Positions 22,772 to 33,790 of a stretch of DNA of 64,000 nt are shown here, piece after piece. The stretch is taken from positions 132,870,023-132,934,022 of the forward strand of contig CM066730.1 in NCBI GenBank assembly GCA_033961575.1, written 5' to 3'. A program made the position numbers and the translations under genes. The notes under the pieces are model-generated. The model was not told where the DNA came from and did not search any database. It was given only the letters and a program-made list of their open reading frames with translations. The stretch is from Aselliscus stoliczkanus (lineage: Eukaryota; Chordata; Mammalia; Chiroptera; Hipposideridae). The first letter of the stretch is position 1, and each line of letters starts with the position of its first letter.

Positions 22772-22946
22772 TCACATGATGTAAATACAGCATAGGGTAT
22801 ATAGTCAATGGTATTGTAATAGCTATGTAAGATATCAGAGGGGTAGTAGACTTCAGGGGTTATCACTTTGTGAGGGGGTATAAATTTCTAGTCATTATGT
22901 TGTTTCGTACACCTGAAACTAAAAAAAAAAAAAAATCTTCTGGATG

Positions 22947-23479
22947 CATTTTTATCCTCTTCCTCTATCCTCTCCCCCATCAGATCTCCAGTGAAATGTA
23001 ATACTGAAGAGTACAAAAAATTACCACTTCAATTTTTATAGGTCCTTCTATTTTCCCCTGATACTAACTATTTCTCTCTTTACCAGGAGTGGGACAATAA
23101 GTTAAGCAAACAAGTGAAACCTAGTAACTTGAGTGCCTGCTGTGACAACTTTCACATTGGCAACTTTCACCAAATTTGTAAGATTCTTGTGGTAAAATGA
23201 ATTACAGCTGAATTCCCTTGATGTTTCAAAGTCAAATACTCATTTAGATCAATGGCTCCCAGGCTCTGGATTTCAAACATGAAATTTAAAAAATGTGTGG
23301 TGAACCAGCATAGGTTTGCCAACATTTTCTTTTGCCAAATAGAGATTTAGGGAAAATAATGTTCTCTACTTTCACAAAATAGAGGACATTTTTAAAGCCA
23401 AAGAATTAGGCAGGACATTATCTCAAGTTAGAAAAAGGGGTGGGGGGAGGGAGGCATGGTTCCCAAGAACAAAGAGTAG
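22947..23479. other. Non-coding, no gene found
   Basis: Unassigned DNA with a G-rich run near 23439-23455. No gene. Confidence 0.4.
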
Positions 23480-23883
23480 ACAACTATACACTGATTGTAT
23501 CAGTCAAAATTCTGACAGGAAACAGATGGCACCCTCAAGGGTTAAACTAAAAACTATTTCCGTGAAGAGACTATTTATAGAGGTACAGGTAAAATTTTTC
23601 AAAATCCAACAAAGGATGGTGAGTTACCCGGGACCAGCCACAACAGGAAGCCATTACTTCTCCTGGTCTCGAAGGGGTGAGGAAAGGGAACAGTGTTTCT
23701 AGAGCCAAGTGAAAGCCAGAGCTGACAGGAGCTGGAGTTGGGACAAATGCAGCCACTGCCAGAACCATGATGAGGAAGGGAAAGAGTGGGGCTAAAAATG
23801 TATCTATCTCTTCCATCCTGCTTGAATCCAACTGGAAATTGGAGGGCAAGGGGAGGGGGGTGTTGCACTCCATAGAGTCAGCC
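23480..23883. repeat. Ancient interspersed repeat, family unassigned
   Basis: The order 'ctgacaggaaacagatggca', 'gactatttatagaggt', 'caacaggaagccattact' and 'cactccatagagtcagcctc' resembles a common mammalian repeat, but I cannot name the family. Minus-strand frames of about 90-100 codons here have no recognisable homology. Confidence 0.45.
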
Positions 23884-24207
23884 TCCTATCAATCCCCCTT
23901 TTAATATTAACAATATGACTCTTGCCCCTGATACTAATTGCCAGCCAACATCACTTAACCAAAGAGTCACCAAACCGAAAAAAACTTTTCATCACCATAC
24001 TTATCCTCTTGCAGGTATTCCTGATTATAACTTTCACCGCTACGGAACTAATTATATTTTATATCCTATTTGAGGCAACACTCCTACCCACCCTAATCAT
24101 CATTACTCGATGAGGCAACCAAACAGAGCGCCTAAACGCGGGCCTCTACTTTCTATTCTACACATTAGTTGGATCCCTACCCCTTCTAGTAGCACTCATC
24201 CTACAAC
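23884..24207 (+). pseudogene. ND4: NUMT: mitochondrial ND4 fragment
   Basis: About 320 bp read as an internal part of NADH dehydrogenase subunit 4, a hydrophobic complex I subunit of the inner mitochondrial membrane. With the vertebrate mitochondrial code (TGA=Trp, ATA=Met) the frame has no stop and includes [26 protein letters not shown], then [20 protein letters not shown]. The nuclear code puts stops at the TGA codons 23916-23918 and 24114-24116. It carries neither the start nor the end of the roughly 459-residue protein. There is no TSD or poly-A, consistent with end-joining insertion at a DNA break. The intact frame suggests recent transfer. Confidence 0.93.
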
Positions 24208-24631
24208 ACTGAACAGGTCCAAAAAGGGTGAAAAACGGACCCGGGTGGGGGTCTACTAGAGCATATTGATATACTCTGGTGAGGGGACTGGGACCAAAGG
24301 AAAGCGTGTGTATATCAATGTGTTTTTTTCATTTCAATTGCAGGAAAATTACAAGAAAAGTTTTATTTTGAGATGTAACATTGTTTGTAATTATACGCTT
24401 GATATATTTGTCAGTGGCTCAGTTTTCAATAATGTAACATCATGTGGTGCTCAAATGGACAACTTGTTCCAGTATTTTATTTTTTAATTACACTCATTAT
24501 TAAAACTTCAACTTCACATAGGTATAAAATAGAAGCAGCACTCAACACTTTTGTTTAGTTTGGAACATTCTGAGTGAAGTAAGGAATGCCAAAATATAAC
24601 AGCCTCCATGCCTCGGAAACTTCCTGTCCCA
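24208..24631. other. Non-coding, no gene found
   Basis: Starts with a short GC-rich junction (24215-24255) of unknown origin next to the NUMT, then AT-rich DNA. No gene. Confidence 0.4.
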
Positions 24632-24740
24632 GAGGTTCCCAAATTTTGCTGCATAAAGATATCATCTGGGAGCTTAAAAAAAATAATGATGGCTACCTCA
24701 CACTCCAGACATTCTGATTTAATTGGTATGTAAAACTTGG
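24632..24740 (+). mobile_element. MER5-like hAT-Charlie fragment
   Basis: 'gaggttcccaaattttgctg', 'atatcatctgggagctta' and 'cagacattctgatttaattg' follow the order of a MER5A-type element. Diverged and incomplete. Confidence 0.6.
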
Positions 24741-24754
24741 CATAGAAATTTTTT

Positions 24755-26500
24755 GATGAACTTTCTATTTTAGAAGTTTTAGATTTAAAGAAAAGTTATA
24801 ACGATAGTAGCATCCCCATATACCATCTACCCAGTATCCCTATCATTAGCATCTTATGGTATGGTTAATTGATTACAATCAATGAAGCAGTATTGATATA
24901 TAATTTTTAACTGAAGTCCCTACTTTATTCAGATTTCATTAGTTTTTACCTAAGGTCCTTTTTCTGTTCCAGTGTCCCATCCAGAAAACCACATTACATT
25001 TAGTCAGCATGTCTCTGTAGGGCTCCTCCTGGCTGTGATCATTTCTCAGGATTTTTTTGGTTTTGATGGTCTTGACTGTATTGAGGAGTACTGATCAAGT
25101 ACTTTATAAAACATCCCTCAATTGAAGCCTGTCTAATGTTTTGCTCATGATTAATCTGTGATTATATGTTATGTGGGGAGGAAGATCACAGGGTTAATGT
25201 GCTACTCCCACTGCATCATGTCATACTATGTACATACTAGCAATATGATACCACTATAATATTGGCCTTGATTCCCTGGCGGAGGTAGTGTTTATCAGGT
25301 TTCTCCCCTGTAGAGTTACTTTTTTTTTCTCCCTTTTCCATACGTACTCTTTGGAAGGAAGTCATTATGCACAGACCACATTTAAGGAGCAGGGAGTTAT
25401 TCTCCACTTCCTTGAGAATGAGGATCTACACAGATTATTTTAAATTGTTCTGCGTGGGAAATTTGTCTGTTCTCCCATAGTTGTTTACTAATTCAATAAT
25501 TTATTTATATCATATGGACTCCAGATACTTGTTTTGTATTCTGGACTATAATCCAATATATAACTAATACCTATATAGAGATATATCTATAAATATTTTT
25601 ATATATAAATACCTGCTGTAAGCATGAGTTCATACTGATGTCTCCAACTCTAATCCATAACCACTGGGATTATGCCTGTATCCTCCACTTGCTTACCTGT
25701 AAGACCCCACGTCAACAGTGAGAAACCTGGCTCCCATTATCTGAAATTCACTTACTTATTTGTTTAATTCCAGTAAACATGTATTGTGGTGTCAGAATAG
25801 CTAATCCACTCCCCCATGGAAGACTTTATCAATGAGAATACAATTCGTTTTTCCTTTAGTCATATAGTCTGCATTCATTTCCAGTTATTTTGTTCAGATT
25901 TTCCCCTAATCCCTGCCGTGGGTGTTTTGGTTTTTTGTATGTTGTTTTGTTTTCTTCATACACTTATAACATAGTCAGATTGTTTTGTCACATTGTGTAT
26001 TCCACTCTGGAATTCTTTGACCTCCTAAATGATTTTTTATTTGTATACATTAAGACTTATTTTTGGTGCTGTGGAGTTTGTTGGGTTTTGACGAATGCAT
26101 ACTGTCAGGATCCTTCTGTTACAGAATAGCTTCACAACCATTATCCTCTGTGTTTCTCCTGTTCAACCTTCCCCCCTCCTCAACTCCAGAAATGACTGAT
26201 TTATTTATTGTCTCTATAATTTGATTTTTCCAGAATATCCTATAAATACAGCACATACAGTAGGTAATCTTTTCAGACTGGCTTCTTGGCTTCTTTCACC
26301 TAGAAATATGCATTTGCCATTCATCCATGTTTTGGGAATTGACAACTTTTTTTTATGGCTAAACACTATTTCATTGTATGCATGTACCACAGATTGATTA
26401 TCCACTCACCTATTGGAAGATATTTTAGTTATTTTCAGATTTTGGTGATTATGAGTAAAGCTACTATAAACTTTCACATGCAGCTTTTTAAGGCAATAGA
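24755..26500 (-). mobile_element. Ancient L1 (L1M/L1ME-type) 3' end, minus strand
   Basis: Right to left, reverse-complemented L1 ORF2-end blocks come first ('tttcattgtatgcatgtacc' and 'tattggaagatattttagtt' near 26370-26440), then a long, diverged 3' UTR. Blocks such as 'tcaattgaagcctgtctaat' and 'tatcaggtttctcccctgta' are familiar from old mammalian L1 3' ends. Subfamily not assigned. Confidence 0.65.
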
Positions 26501-26860
26501 ATTAAGTTGTTTTAAGCCATCCAGTCTGTCATACATTTTTAAGGCAACCCTAGGAAATTAATACACCCACTAAGATGAAGAAGGGAAAGTCAGATAGGTA
26601 GTATGAAGTCCAGAGTTTTATAAGTCACAGGAAGAAAATGGACACAGAGTTTTCTGTATTGTCAACTACTCTAGACAAGTCAGGTAATATCCAAATTATA
26701 TCCTTGAGTTTAGCATTATACAAATGTATAAGTATGTATTATCAATATTGTAAGGAATTGGTAGGCAGTTCAGAAGTAGAAAGATCACTTCTGTCTAAAG
26801 GATTAAGGAATGTTTCATGGAGAGCATGGCATTGAAGCTGGAATTTAAAGCGTAAGTAAG
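26501..26860. other. Non-coding flank of a half-L1
   Basis: Unassigned DNA with no gene. Confidence 0.4.
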
Positions 26861-28509
26861 AGAAGGAGCCAAGATGGCAGAGTAGACAAACACTGTGCTT
26901 GCCTCATTCCATGAACACATCAAAATTAAAGCTAAACTATAGAACAATCAACCTGGAGAACCATCTAAAGCCTAGCTGAACAGAAGTTTTATAACTAAGG
27001 ATATGAAGAGGAAACCACATCAAGACTAGTAAGAGAGGTGGAGACATGAAATGAGCTGGCTCCAAACCTCTGTGTGATGGTTGAAAATGGGAAGGGATAT
27101 CTTGGCCACAGAGGTTCCCCATGGAGGAGTGAGGGGCCCTAACCCCACACCAGGATCCCCAGCCTAGAGTACTAGTCGGGAAGAGGATCCTCCACAACAT
27201 CTGGCTGTGAAAAGCAGTGGGGATCCCAACCATCTGAATAGGCTGCAGGAAACCCAGATGTCCATGCACAGACTCACTAGCTTACAGGCACTCACCCTGG
27301 GCTCCAGCAGAAGGTCACTGACTGAGGGAGCATGAGAGACATATAGGAAAAGAGTGAGTTGTATGGCTTCAGGAGGGACAATTGCCATTTTCCCTGTTTG
27401 GGGTCCTTCTCCTATGCAGCCAGCAGGCAGGTGCCATCTTTCCTGTGTTGAGCCCTCCCCCATGCCTGTGGCCAAATCTGAATCTGAATTGGTCTGGTGA
27501 GCTCTGCTTACTCCACCCTGATGATGCACTGAGATCTCACCACACCCAACTCTGTATCACAGGAGGCTTTATCAGCGACTGAACTTTATAGGAGCACACA
27601 GCTGGCAGCAGGCCTCAGAGAGTCCTGTCTTTTTGCAGAGCTACTCCAGACCCGGTAATGGTGGCTGTCATCCTCAGTTCCCAGTGTGGCCTTTCCAGGT
27701 CCCAAACAGGCAGCAACCAACTACAGATTACTCTGTAGCTCCTACCAGGTAGCCCCCAGCCAGTCACAGGCAGTGGCTGACCTCGGCCTGCACTAGAGCT
27801 CCTCCCAAGAGTCTCCAGAACCAAGATACTTGCAGGTTGGCTTCAGACCACAGCAGAGCACCATCCAATTAGCCTCACAAGTGGCACACACAAAGATCAG
27901 TCTCAACAGGTATCAGAGCCCAATAGGGAGAATCCCACTCCTTGGGTAAGCCCTCCATATGCCCCCCAACACTTTTGTGCTGCTGCCTCCATGCTGGAAC
28001 TCAGAGTGAGTGAATCCATCAGTGAGGTCTGACTTGGAGTCCACAAGAAGACAGAGGCCAATGTTGTGGAAGCCAAGACAAAGGAACTGGCTATGACAGA
28101 TGAAGCAATTTGACACAAGAAAAAGAAAAAAATTAACAAATCCTTACTACTAGAGGGGAAATTTTAACATATCCTTATCAGAAACTAATAAAGCAGATAT
28201 TTAGGGAAACAAACAAGAAAACCAACAAAAAAAACAGCCTGTAAGCTGTGAACATGGCCAACCCAGACAACTAATCAGCTTGGGGGTCAATACTAACCTA
28301 TGATGTGCCAACAGCAATCAAGGTTCAAATACAACAAGAAGGCACATACAACCCACACAAGGGTCACTCCTGGAGCCCCCAGCACAGGTGACCAGGTAGA
28401 CTGTGCCATGGGCCCCACAGGGCACCTACTACATAAGGCCACCAGCCAAGACTAAGACACATAGCAGATCTATCTAATACATAGAAATAAACACAGAGAG
28501 GCAGCCAAA

Positions 28510-29384
28510 ATGAGGAAAGAAACAAACACATCCCAAGTGAAAGAACAGGAGAAAACTCCACAAAGAGAACTAAATAAAATGGAGGCAAGCAACCTACTCG
28601 AGACAGAGTTCGAAACACTGGTTATAAGGATGCTCAAGAAACTTACTGAGAATTTCAACGAAGAGATAGCAAGCAGAAATAAAAAGACATAGAAGCCATA
28701 AAAAGAACCAATTAGAAGTGAAAACAATAACTGAAATGAAGAACATACTAGATGAATCCAGCAGACTAGATGAAGCAGAGAATCAAATCAGCGATTTTTG
28801 TAAGACAGGTAACAGAAAACACCCAGCAAAAAGAAAAAAGAATCCAAAAAAATGAGACTAGTTTAAGAGACCTCTGGGACAACATCAAGTGTAACAATAT
28901 TCACATCATAGGGATACCAGAAGAAGAGAGAAAGCAATCAACTGAGAGCCTATTTGAAGAAATAATGACCAAAATCTTTCCTAACCTGGTGAAGGAAATA
29001 GATATACAAGCCCAGGAAGTGCAGAATGTCCCAAACAAGATAAACCCAAACAGGCCTACACCTAGACACATTATAATGAAAATGGCAAGGTTCAAGAAAA
29101 AGAGAGAACCCTAAAGCAGGAAGAGAAAGGCAAATAGTAACTTATAAGGGAGCTCCCACAAAACTTTTAGCTGATTTCTCAACAGAAGCTTTGCCTGCCA
29201 GGGATTGGCAAAAAATATTCAAAGTGATGAAAAGTAAGGACATACAACCAACAATACTCTACCCAGCAAGGTTGTCATTTGAAATTGAAGGACAGATAAA
29301 GATCTTCTCAGACAAGAAAAAGCTAAAGGAGTTCATCACCACCAAACCAGTATTACAAGGAATAGTAGAGGAGCTTCTTTAAGA
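28510..29384 (+). pseudogene. L1 ORF1 (RNA-binding protein) remnant, copy 1
   Basis: L1 ORF1p is a trimeric nucleic-acid chaperone that coats L1 RNA. The remnant covers most of a protein of about 290 residues. An N-terminal charged, coiled-coil-like part begins MRKETNTSQVKEQEK; the RRM-like middle contains LRDLWDNIKCNNIHIIGIPE and the PTPRHIIMKM stretch; the C-terminal part contains MKSKDIQPTILYPARLSFEI and ends at the TAA near 29380. Stops and frameshifts near 28690, 28800 and 29113 split it into three frames. I chose 28510 because the aligned copy 2 ORF starts at the equivalent ATG. Not functional. Confidence 0.82.
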
Positions 29385-29402
29385 CAGAAAAAAATCAAAA
29401 AT

Positions 29403-30020
29403 ATGAATAATAAATGCAATAACTACGTATCTATCAACAATTACTTTCAATGTAAATGTATTAAATGCTACAATCGAAAACAGTAGGGTAGCTGAATGGA
29501 TAAGAAAACAAGACTCTTACATATGCTGCCTAAAAGAGAATCACTTCAGATTGAAAGACACACACAGACTGAAAGCAAAGGGATAAAATAAGTTATTCCA
29601 TGAAAATGGAAACAAACAAACAAAAAATCTGGGGTATCAATGCCTATATCAGACAAAATATACTTTAAAACAAAGGCTATCACAAGTGACAGAAGGGCCC
29701 AGTAATCCCACTGCTAGGTATTTATCCAAAGAAACCCAAATTGTTACTTCAAGGGGACATGTGCATCCATATGTTCATTGCAGCATTATTTACAATGGCT
29801 AAGATGTGGAGGCAGCCTGGGTGTCCGTCAATGGATGAATAGATAAAAAGTAGGTGGTACATATATACAATGGAATATTGCTCGGCCATGGAATGCAATG
29901 GGTTCTTACTCTCTGTGGTGGCATGGATGGACCTGAAGGATACTGTGCTGAGTGGAGTATGTCAGACAGCAAAACACAAATGCAATGTGATTTTGCTTAT
30001 ATGTGGAATCTGAAGAACAG
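29403..30020 (+). pseudogene. L1 ORF2 remnant with internal deletion, copy 1
   Basis: The first ~285 bp correspond to the start of ORF2, the beginning of the endonuclease domain ('aatgtaaatgtattaaatgc', 'ctacatatgctgcct'-like). At about 29690-29700 it joins sequence near the ORF2 C-terminus ('taatcccactgctaggtatt') and ends with 'cttatatgtggaatctgaag'. The rest of the endonuclease and the reverse transcriptase are gone, so mobility would have depended on another L1. Confidence 0.8.
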
Positions 30021-30745
30021 AATAAACAAACAAACAAAACAAACAAACTCATAGATACATAGAACATTTTGATGGTTGCTAGATAGGAGGGGGAATAAGG
30101 AGTTGGGTGAAATTGGGGAAGGGATTAAGATGTACAAATTGGTTGTTACAAAGTAGTCATGGGGATGTAGGGTATATCATAAGGTACATAGTCCATAATA
30201 TTGTAATGACTATGTATGGTGTCAGATGGGTACTAGATTTGTTGGGGTGGTAGATGGGAGGAGAGTTGCGGATCAGGGTGAAAAAGGTGAAGGAATTAAG
30301 AACTACAAATTGGTAGTTACAAAATCATCATGGGGATGTAAAGTAAAGCATAGAGAATATAGTCAATAATATGGTAATAACTCTGTATAGAGCCAGGTGG
30401 ATACTAGACTAGTCAGGGGGAATCACTTCTTAAATATACAAATATCTAACCATTATGCTATACACCTGAAATTAATACAAAATAATATTGAATGTCTATT
30501 GTAATTGAAAAATTTTAAATGCGGGGAAAAGGTGAAGGGCAATAAGTGGTTCAAATTTTCAGGTATAAAACAAATAAGTCATGGGGATATAATGTACAAA
30601 TGGAGAATATAGGAATAGTATTGTGATAACATGGTATGGTGTCAGATGGTTGCTGGACTTATCGCTTCTTTAGGTATGCAAATGTTGAATAACTATTTTG
30701 TACACCTGAAACTGATATAATGTTATATGTTAGCTTTATTTTTAA

Positions 30746-30908
30746 TAAAAATCTTTAAAGATGCTTAAATAAAAATTACATAAACAAAAAATAAAGCACA
30801 AGTAGGATTTCAATATGCAGAAATGGAAAGTATTGCAGTTAGAGGCGGGGAAGAATTGAGTGAAATTATGGAAAGAAAAAATAAGGACATATACAGGAAA
30901 TAAAAACT
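30746..30908. other. Short non-coding spacer
   Basis: A-rich DNA between copy 1 and a SINE. No gene. Confidence 0.4.
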
Positions 30909-31009
30909 GGGCCAGCCGAGTGACGCGGTGGTTAAGCGCTGGCTTGGGAGGCCAGCAGCCCCGGTTCGGGTCCCACATATGAGGGCCAGTGATACTGCCC
31001 TCAAAAAAA
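30909..31009 (+). mobile_element. tRNA-Ser/Leu-like short SINE
   Basis: From 'gggccagccgagtgacgcgg' through B box 'cggttcgggtccc' to 'gtgatactgccctc' and an A-rich tail. Confidence 0.9.
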
Positions 31010-31284
31010 GAAACAAAGAAAAACAACCCAGAAAACAAGGTCTTTATACAGGAGATATTATTTGGGGTAAGATCATGGATGTCCTTAAATGCTATAAGAA
31101 GTTTGAACATGGCACAATATTAAGTTAGGAAGATTGTGTGAAAGATGTTGTATAAATACTGGTAGGTAAGCAAAATGGACCACATTGGGGACTATAGACA
31201 AGGAAAACTGGAAGCTATTAGTGCCCAAAGGAGAGACTCTTAAGGTCTGCACGAAAGTGACAGAGAGGATGGAGATGTATTTCC
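31010..31284. other. Non-coding, possible ancient-repeat piece
   Basis: 'tatacaggagatattatttg' and following may belong to the same ancient repeat as 5106. No gene. Confidence 0.35.
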
Positions 31285-31485
31285 TACTTTTGAAGCCCCA
31301 CCATATGCCAGGTCCCTAACTGGCTGCATTCTATATGTTACTGTACTAAACTTGACAACTCCACCTCTCTACGGTAGAATTTGTTATCTTAATTGTACAC
31401 TTGTAAAAACTGCAACTCAGAGACTTTAGGTATCTTGACCAAAGCCACATAGCTAACTAATAGTGGGGCTAATGTTTGTACCCAG
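31285..31485 (+). repeat. MIR SINE fossil
   Basis: 'accatatgccaggtccctaa', then 'actgcaactcagagacttta' and 'aaagccacatagctaactaa' follow the MIR core and tail on the plus strand. Confidence 0.75.
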
Positions 31486-32999
31486 AAATTTGGTATATTA
31501 ATAAGCTTACTTCATCAACTCACCCCAACCCATCCTACAGCTTACATTGTAATTTTGGATTATTTGGAAAATTTATTAAATGATACTAGACACTTTTTAA
31601 TTTTGTACTACCCCCTCAAAAACAGGAAGAATATCATGAAAACACAGAAATTCTCTTTGGGAAACCCACAGAGTTCTTGGCTTGCAATTGGTTTGCCATA
31701 TATTTCCCCCATCTTTCCTATCTCTTAAAATACAATGTTTCACTACCATTCACATTTAATAGCTTTCCTTTTCCCAATTGTACCCAAGGACATCAGGTGC
31801 CTTTTGACATTGTGAAGGAAAGTGCCCTTTCAAACTATCTATGAAGTGCAGCTACTTAGTGCACATTGGCTTTCCTTTTAAACTAGAATCACTTAGTGTT
31901 TCTCTGTCAGGCACTCAGCGATGACCATTTACCCTTGAAACATACATGAATGAATCAATTTTCTAATGATACTAATTGTAAAGAAAATGGTACCTTGATT
32001 TCTGCTTGTAAGTTTATTGTATCAAAATAAAGATATGAACTTTCAAAGGGGGCACTCTTCTGTGCTTGATGAAAAAGGACACGAGCTAGTATTTGATTAG
32101 CTTTTAAAGACATCTTTCTTTTATTTATTTTTCAATATTAAACATTGTAAAGTCAAGTGCATATCTGCACATCTTGGGCATTTAAGGAAATGATCAATGT
32201 CATTGCAAGGTAACTGGCTGCCATCTTTGAGAATCTAAACTGAACTAAAAACAGGAGAACCGGAAGATTAGGCAAGAAAAGCACAGGGACTGAATAATTG
32301 CTTTTCCTTCTTCTGTTTATATAATAAATGCACTTAACGTTACCATGGCAAAGGAGCCAGTCTGTTTTTTTCCATTTCTCTATTTCCACCCACTATTACA
32401 TCCAATACCAGAAAATGTCATATTTTACCATCAACTTTCTTAAATCATTATGTTTTTCCATATAATCTGCGTTTACTATTCTCCCCACAGTCTTTTTCAA
32501 AGTAATCCTTAGAGAAAAGGTAATTTCAGGTGAGGGAAATGGCTTCAGATATAGTTAGAAGAATGAGGAAGCAAAGAATGATGGAAAGTAGGTGAGGGGA
32601 AAAGACCTCAGTGGTTCAGCCAGGTGAGCCTTCCTGATCTTGGAAAGCTCCTCAGATCCAAAAGGAAGAAACCCTACAAATGCCATTTTAAAAAATTCCA
32701 CCTTGTTGATAAGCTAAGTCAACTTTGTAGAGGTCTATTTTGGCTTTATAACACAGATAATCATAATGATGATGGTCATATTCTCTTTTGACATTATTAG
32801 GCTGAGCTCAAAGCATAAAATCTCAATTAAGGGAACTAATAACACCACCACTCTAAAATAGTTATATAACATATGGAGTATTCTGCCCAGTTTATGATAC
32901 CACATTTTATCAGGACATTAACACTAATGTGTTTTCAAAAGATGGAAGCCTAGGTCTTGAAACCATGTTTTCCCACTCATTAATGCATTTGTATATTCA
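31486..32999. other. Non-coding, no gene found
   Basis: Unassigned AT-rich DNA with no recognisable coding or RNA gene. Confidence 0.4.
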
Positions 33000-33649
33000 A
33001 AAAAATATTTATTAAGAGCATGTTATGTGCTAAGCACTGATGTAACTTGAGGTTAAAAACAAGCATAAGTAAAACTGTCCCCTTCTCCAAAAAAATTCAC
33101 ATTCCAATCCTGCCATAAAAGAGGCAGTTGAATTGACAGGGTGCTTTTAATTTAGAAAACAGAAGACTGAATTTGGAGAACTGTCCCTGAAAAGATGGCA
33201 AATGCAGGAAAATGCCACAATCTGTAGGAAGCAATTAGTAAGGGTGACATAAGAGATTTCATCCTGTTTAATATGCCCTAAGGTTTGAGTGTATAAACAG
33301 TCAGCATAAATGCCTTTCTTTTATTCCCATTCCACCAATCATGAGGGCAAAGGGATGAGGTAGCCTTTCCTTTCATAAATCCAGAGTTGCAGACTCTGAT
33401 ATTCCTGTTAAAACAACCCTAAAGGACAAGGGTACTATGGGAAAGCTCAGGACAGGAAGGGTTTCCCCCTGGAACAATCTAGGAAGAGTCAAGACAATGA
33501 ACAAACCTGATTCTGCCTTCAAATATTTGAATGGTTCTCATGTGGAACCAGGAACAGACTAGACTTATATAATGCTCCAAGAAACTAAATTAAGATTAAT
33601 GACAGTACTATAAAGAACAAGTTTTCAAGACAAAACAATGCAAACGCTA
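33000..33649. other. Non-coding, short ancient-repeat piece at start
   Basis: 33005-33115 ('gagcatgttatgtgctaagc...') resembles the 5' part of the ancient repeat at 5106. The rest is unassigned. Confidence 0.4.
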
Positions 33650-33790
33650 GACTAATTCTAATGTGCATATGAATTACTGGGAGATCTTGTTAAATGTAGA
33701 TTCTGATTCAGGTCCTGTGTGTGCCTGGGCTTCTTCATTTCTAAGGAGATCCCAGGTTGTGCTGATGCTATTGGTCCTTAGACTACATCT
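33650..33790 (+). mobile_element. MER5-like hAT-Charlie fragment
   Basis: 'taatgtgcatatgaattact', 'ggagatcttgttaaatgtag', 'attctgattcaggtcctgtg' and 'aggttgtgctgatgctattg' follow the MER5A order on the plus strand. Confidence 0.75.

Larger units (their letters stand above)
21833..22936 (+). mobile_element. Composite L1 insertion with two 3' ends
   Basis: It begins in ORF2 at about 21839 ('cccagcaattccactcctgg'), passes the ORF2 end near 22190 and a 3' UTR ending about 22495. About 235 bp of non-L1 DNA and a TG run follow, then a second L1 3' end at 22771-22936 with poly-A. The whole is bracketed by cttctggatg (21821-21830 and 22937-22946). ORF2 is disrupted by an internal rearrangement at 22012-22060. 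Confidence 0.75.
26861..30745 (+). mobile_element. HAL1-like (half-L1) element, copy 1
   Basis: A full-length-looking element with an L1-type start ('agaaggagccaagatggcag'), a 5' UTR of about 1.65 kb, a decayed ORF1 (28510-29384), the start of ORF2 (about 29403-29690), a jump to the ORF2 C-terminus ('cagtaatcccactgctagg', 29700) and three serial 3' UTR units (about 30060-30245, 30246-30500, 30520-30745). About 3 kb of ORF2, including most of the endonuclease and all of the reverse transcriptase, is absent. Copy 2 at 57285 has the same structure and apparent deletion point. About 280 bp of the 5' UTR (27955-28235) is absent from copy 2. Confidence 0.8.

Noticed and set aside
22617..22866. Minus-strand frames with THTHTH runs as genes
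   Set aside because: They are translations of the TG microsatellite joined to a possible transposon tail.
23922..24113. A nuclear small-protein gene from the ND4-like frame
   Set aside because: The frame stays open only under the mitochondrial code and has no nuclear start, promoter or terminator, so it is a NUMT.
27164..27529. 121-codon minus-strand frame, and similar frames at 57731-58015 and 61456-61803
   Set aside because: They lie antisense in L1 5' UTR copies. L1 antisense ORF0-type proteins are known in primates, but these frames do not align in a way I could support.
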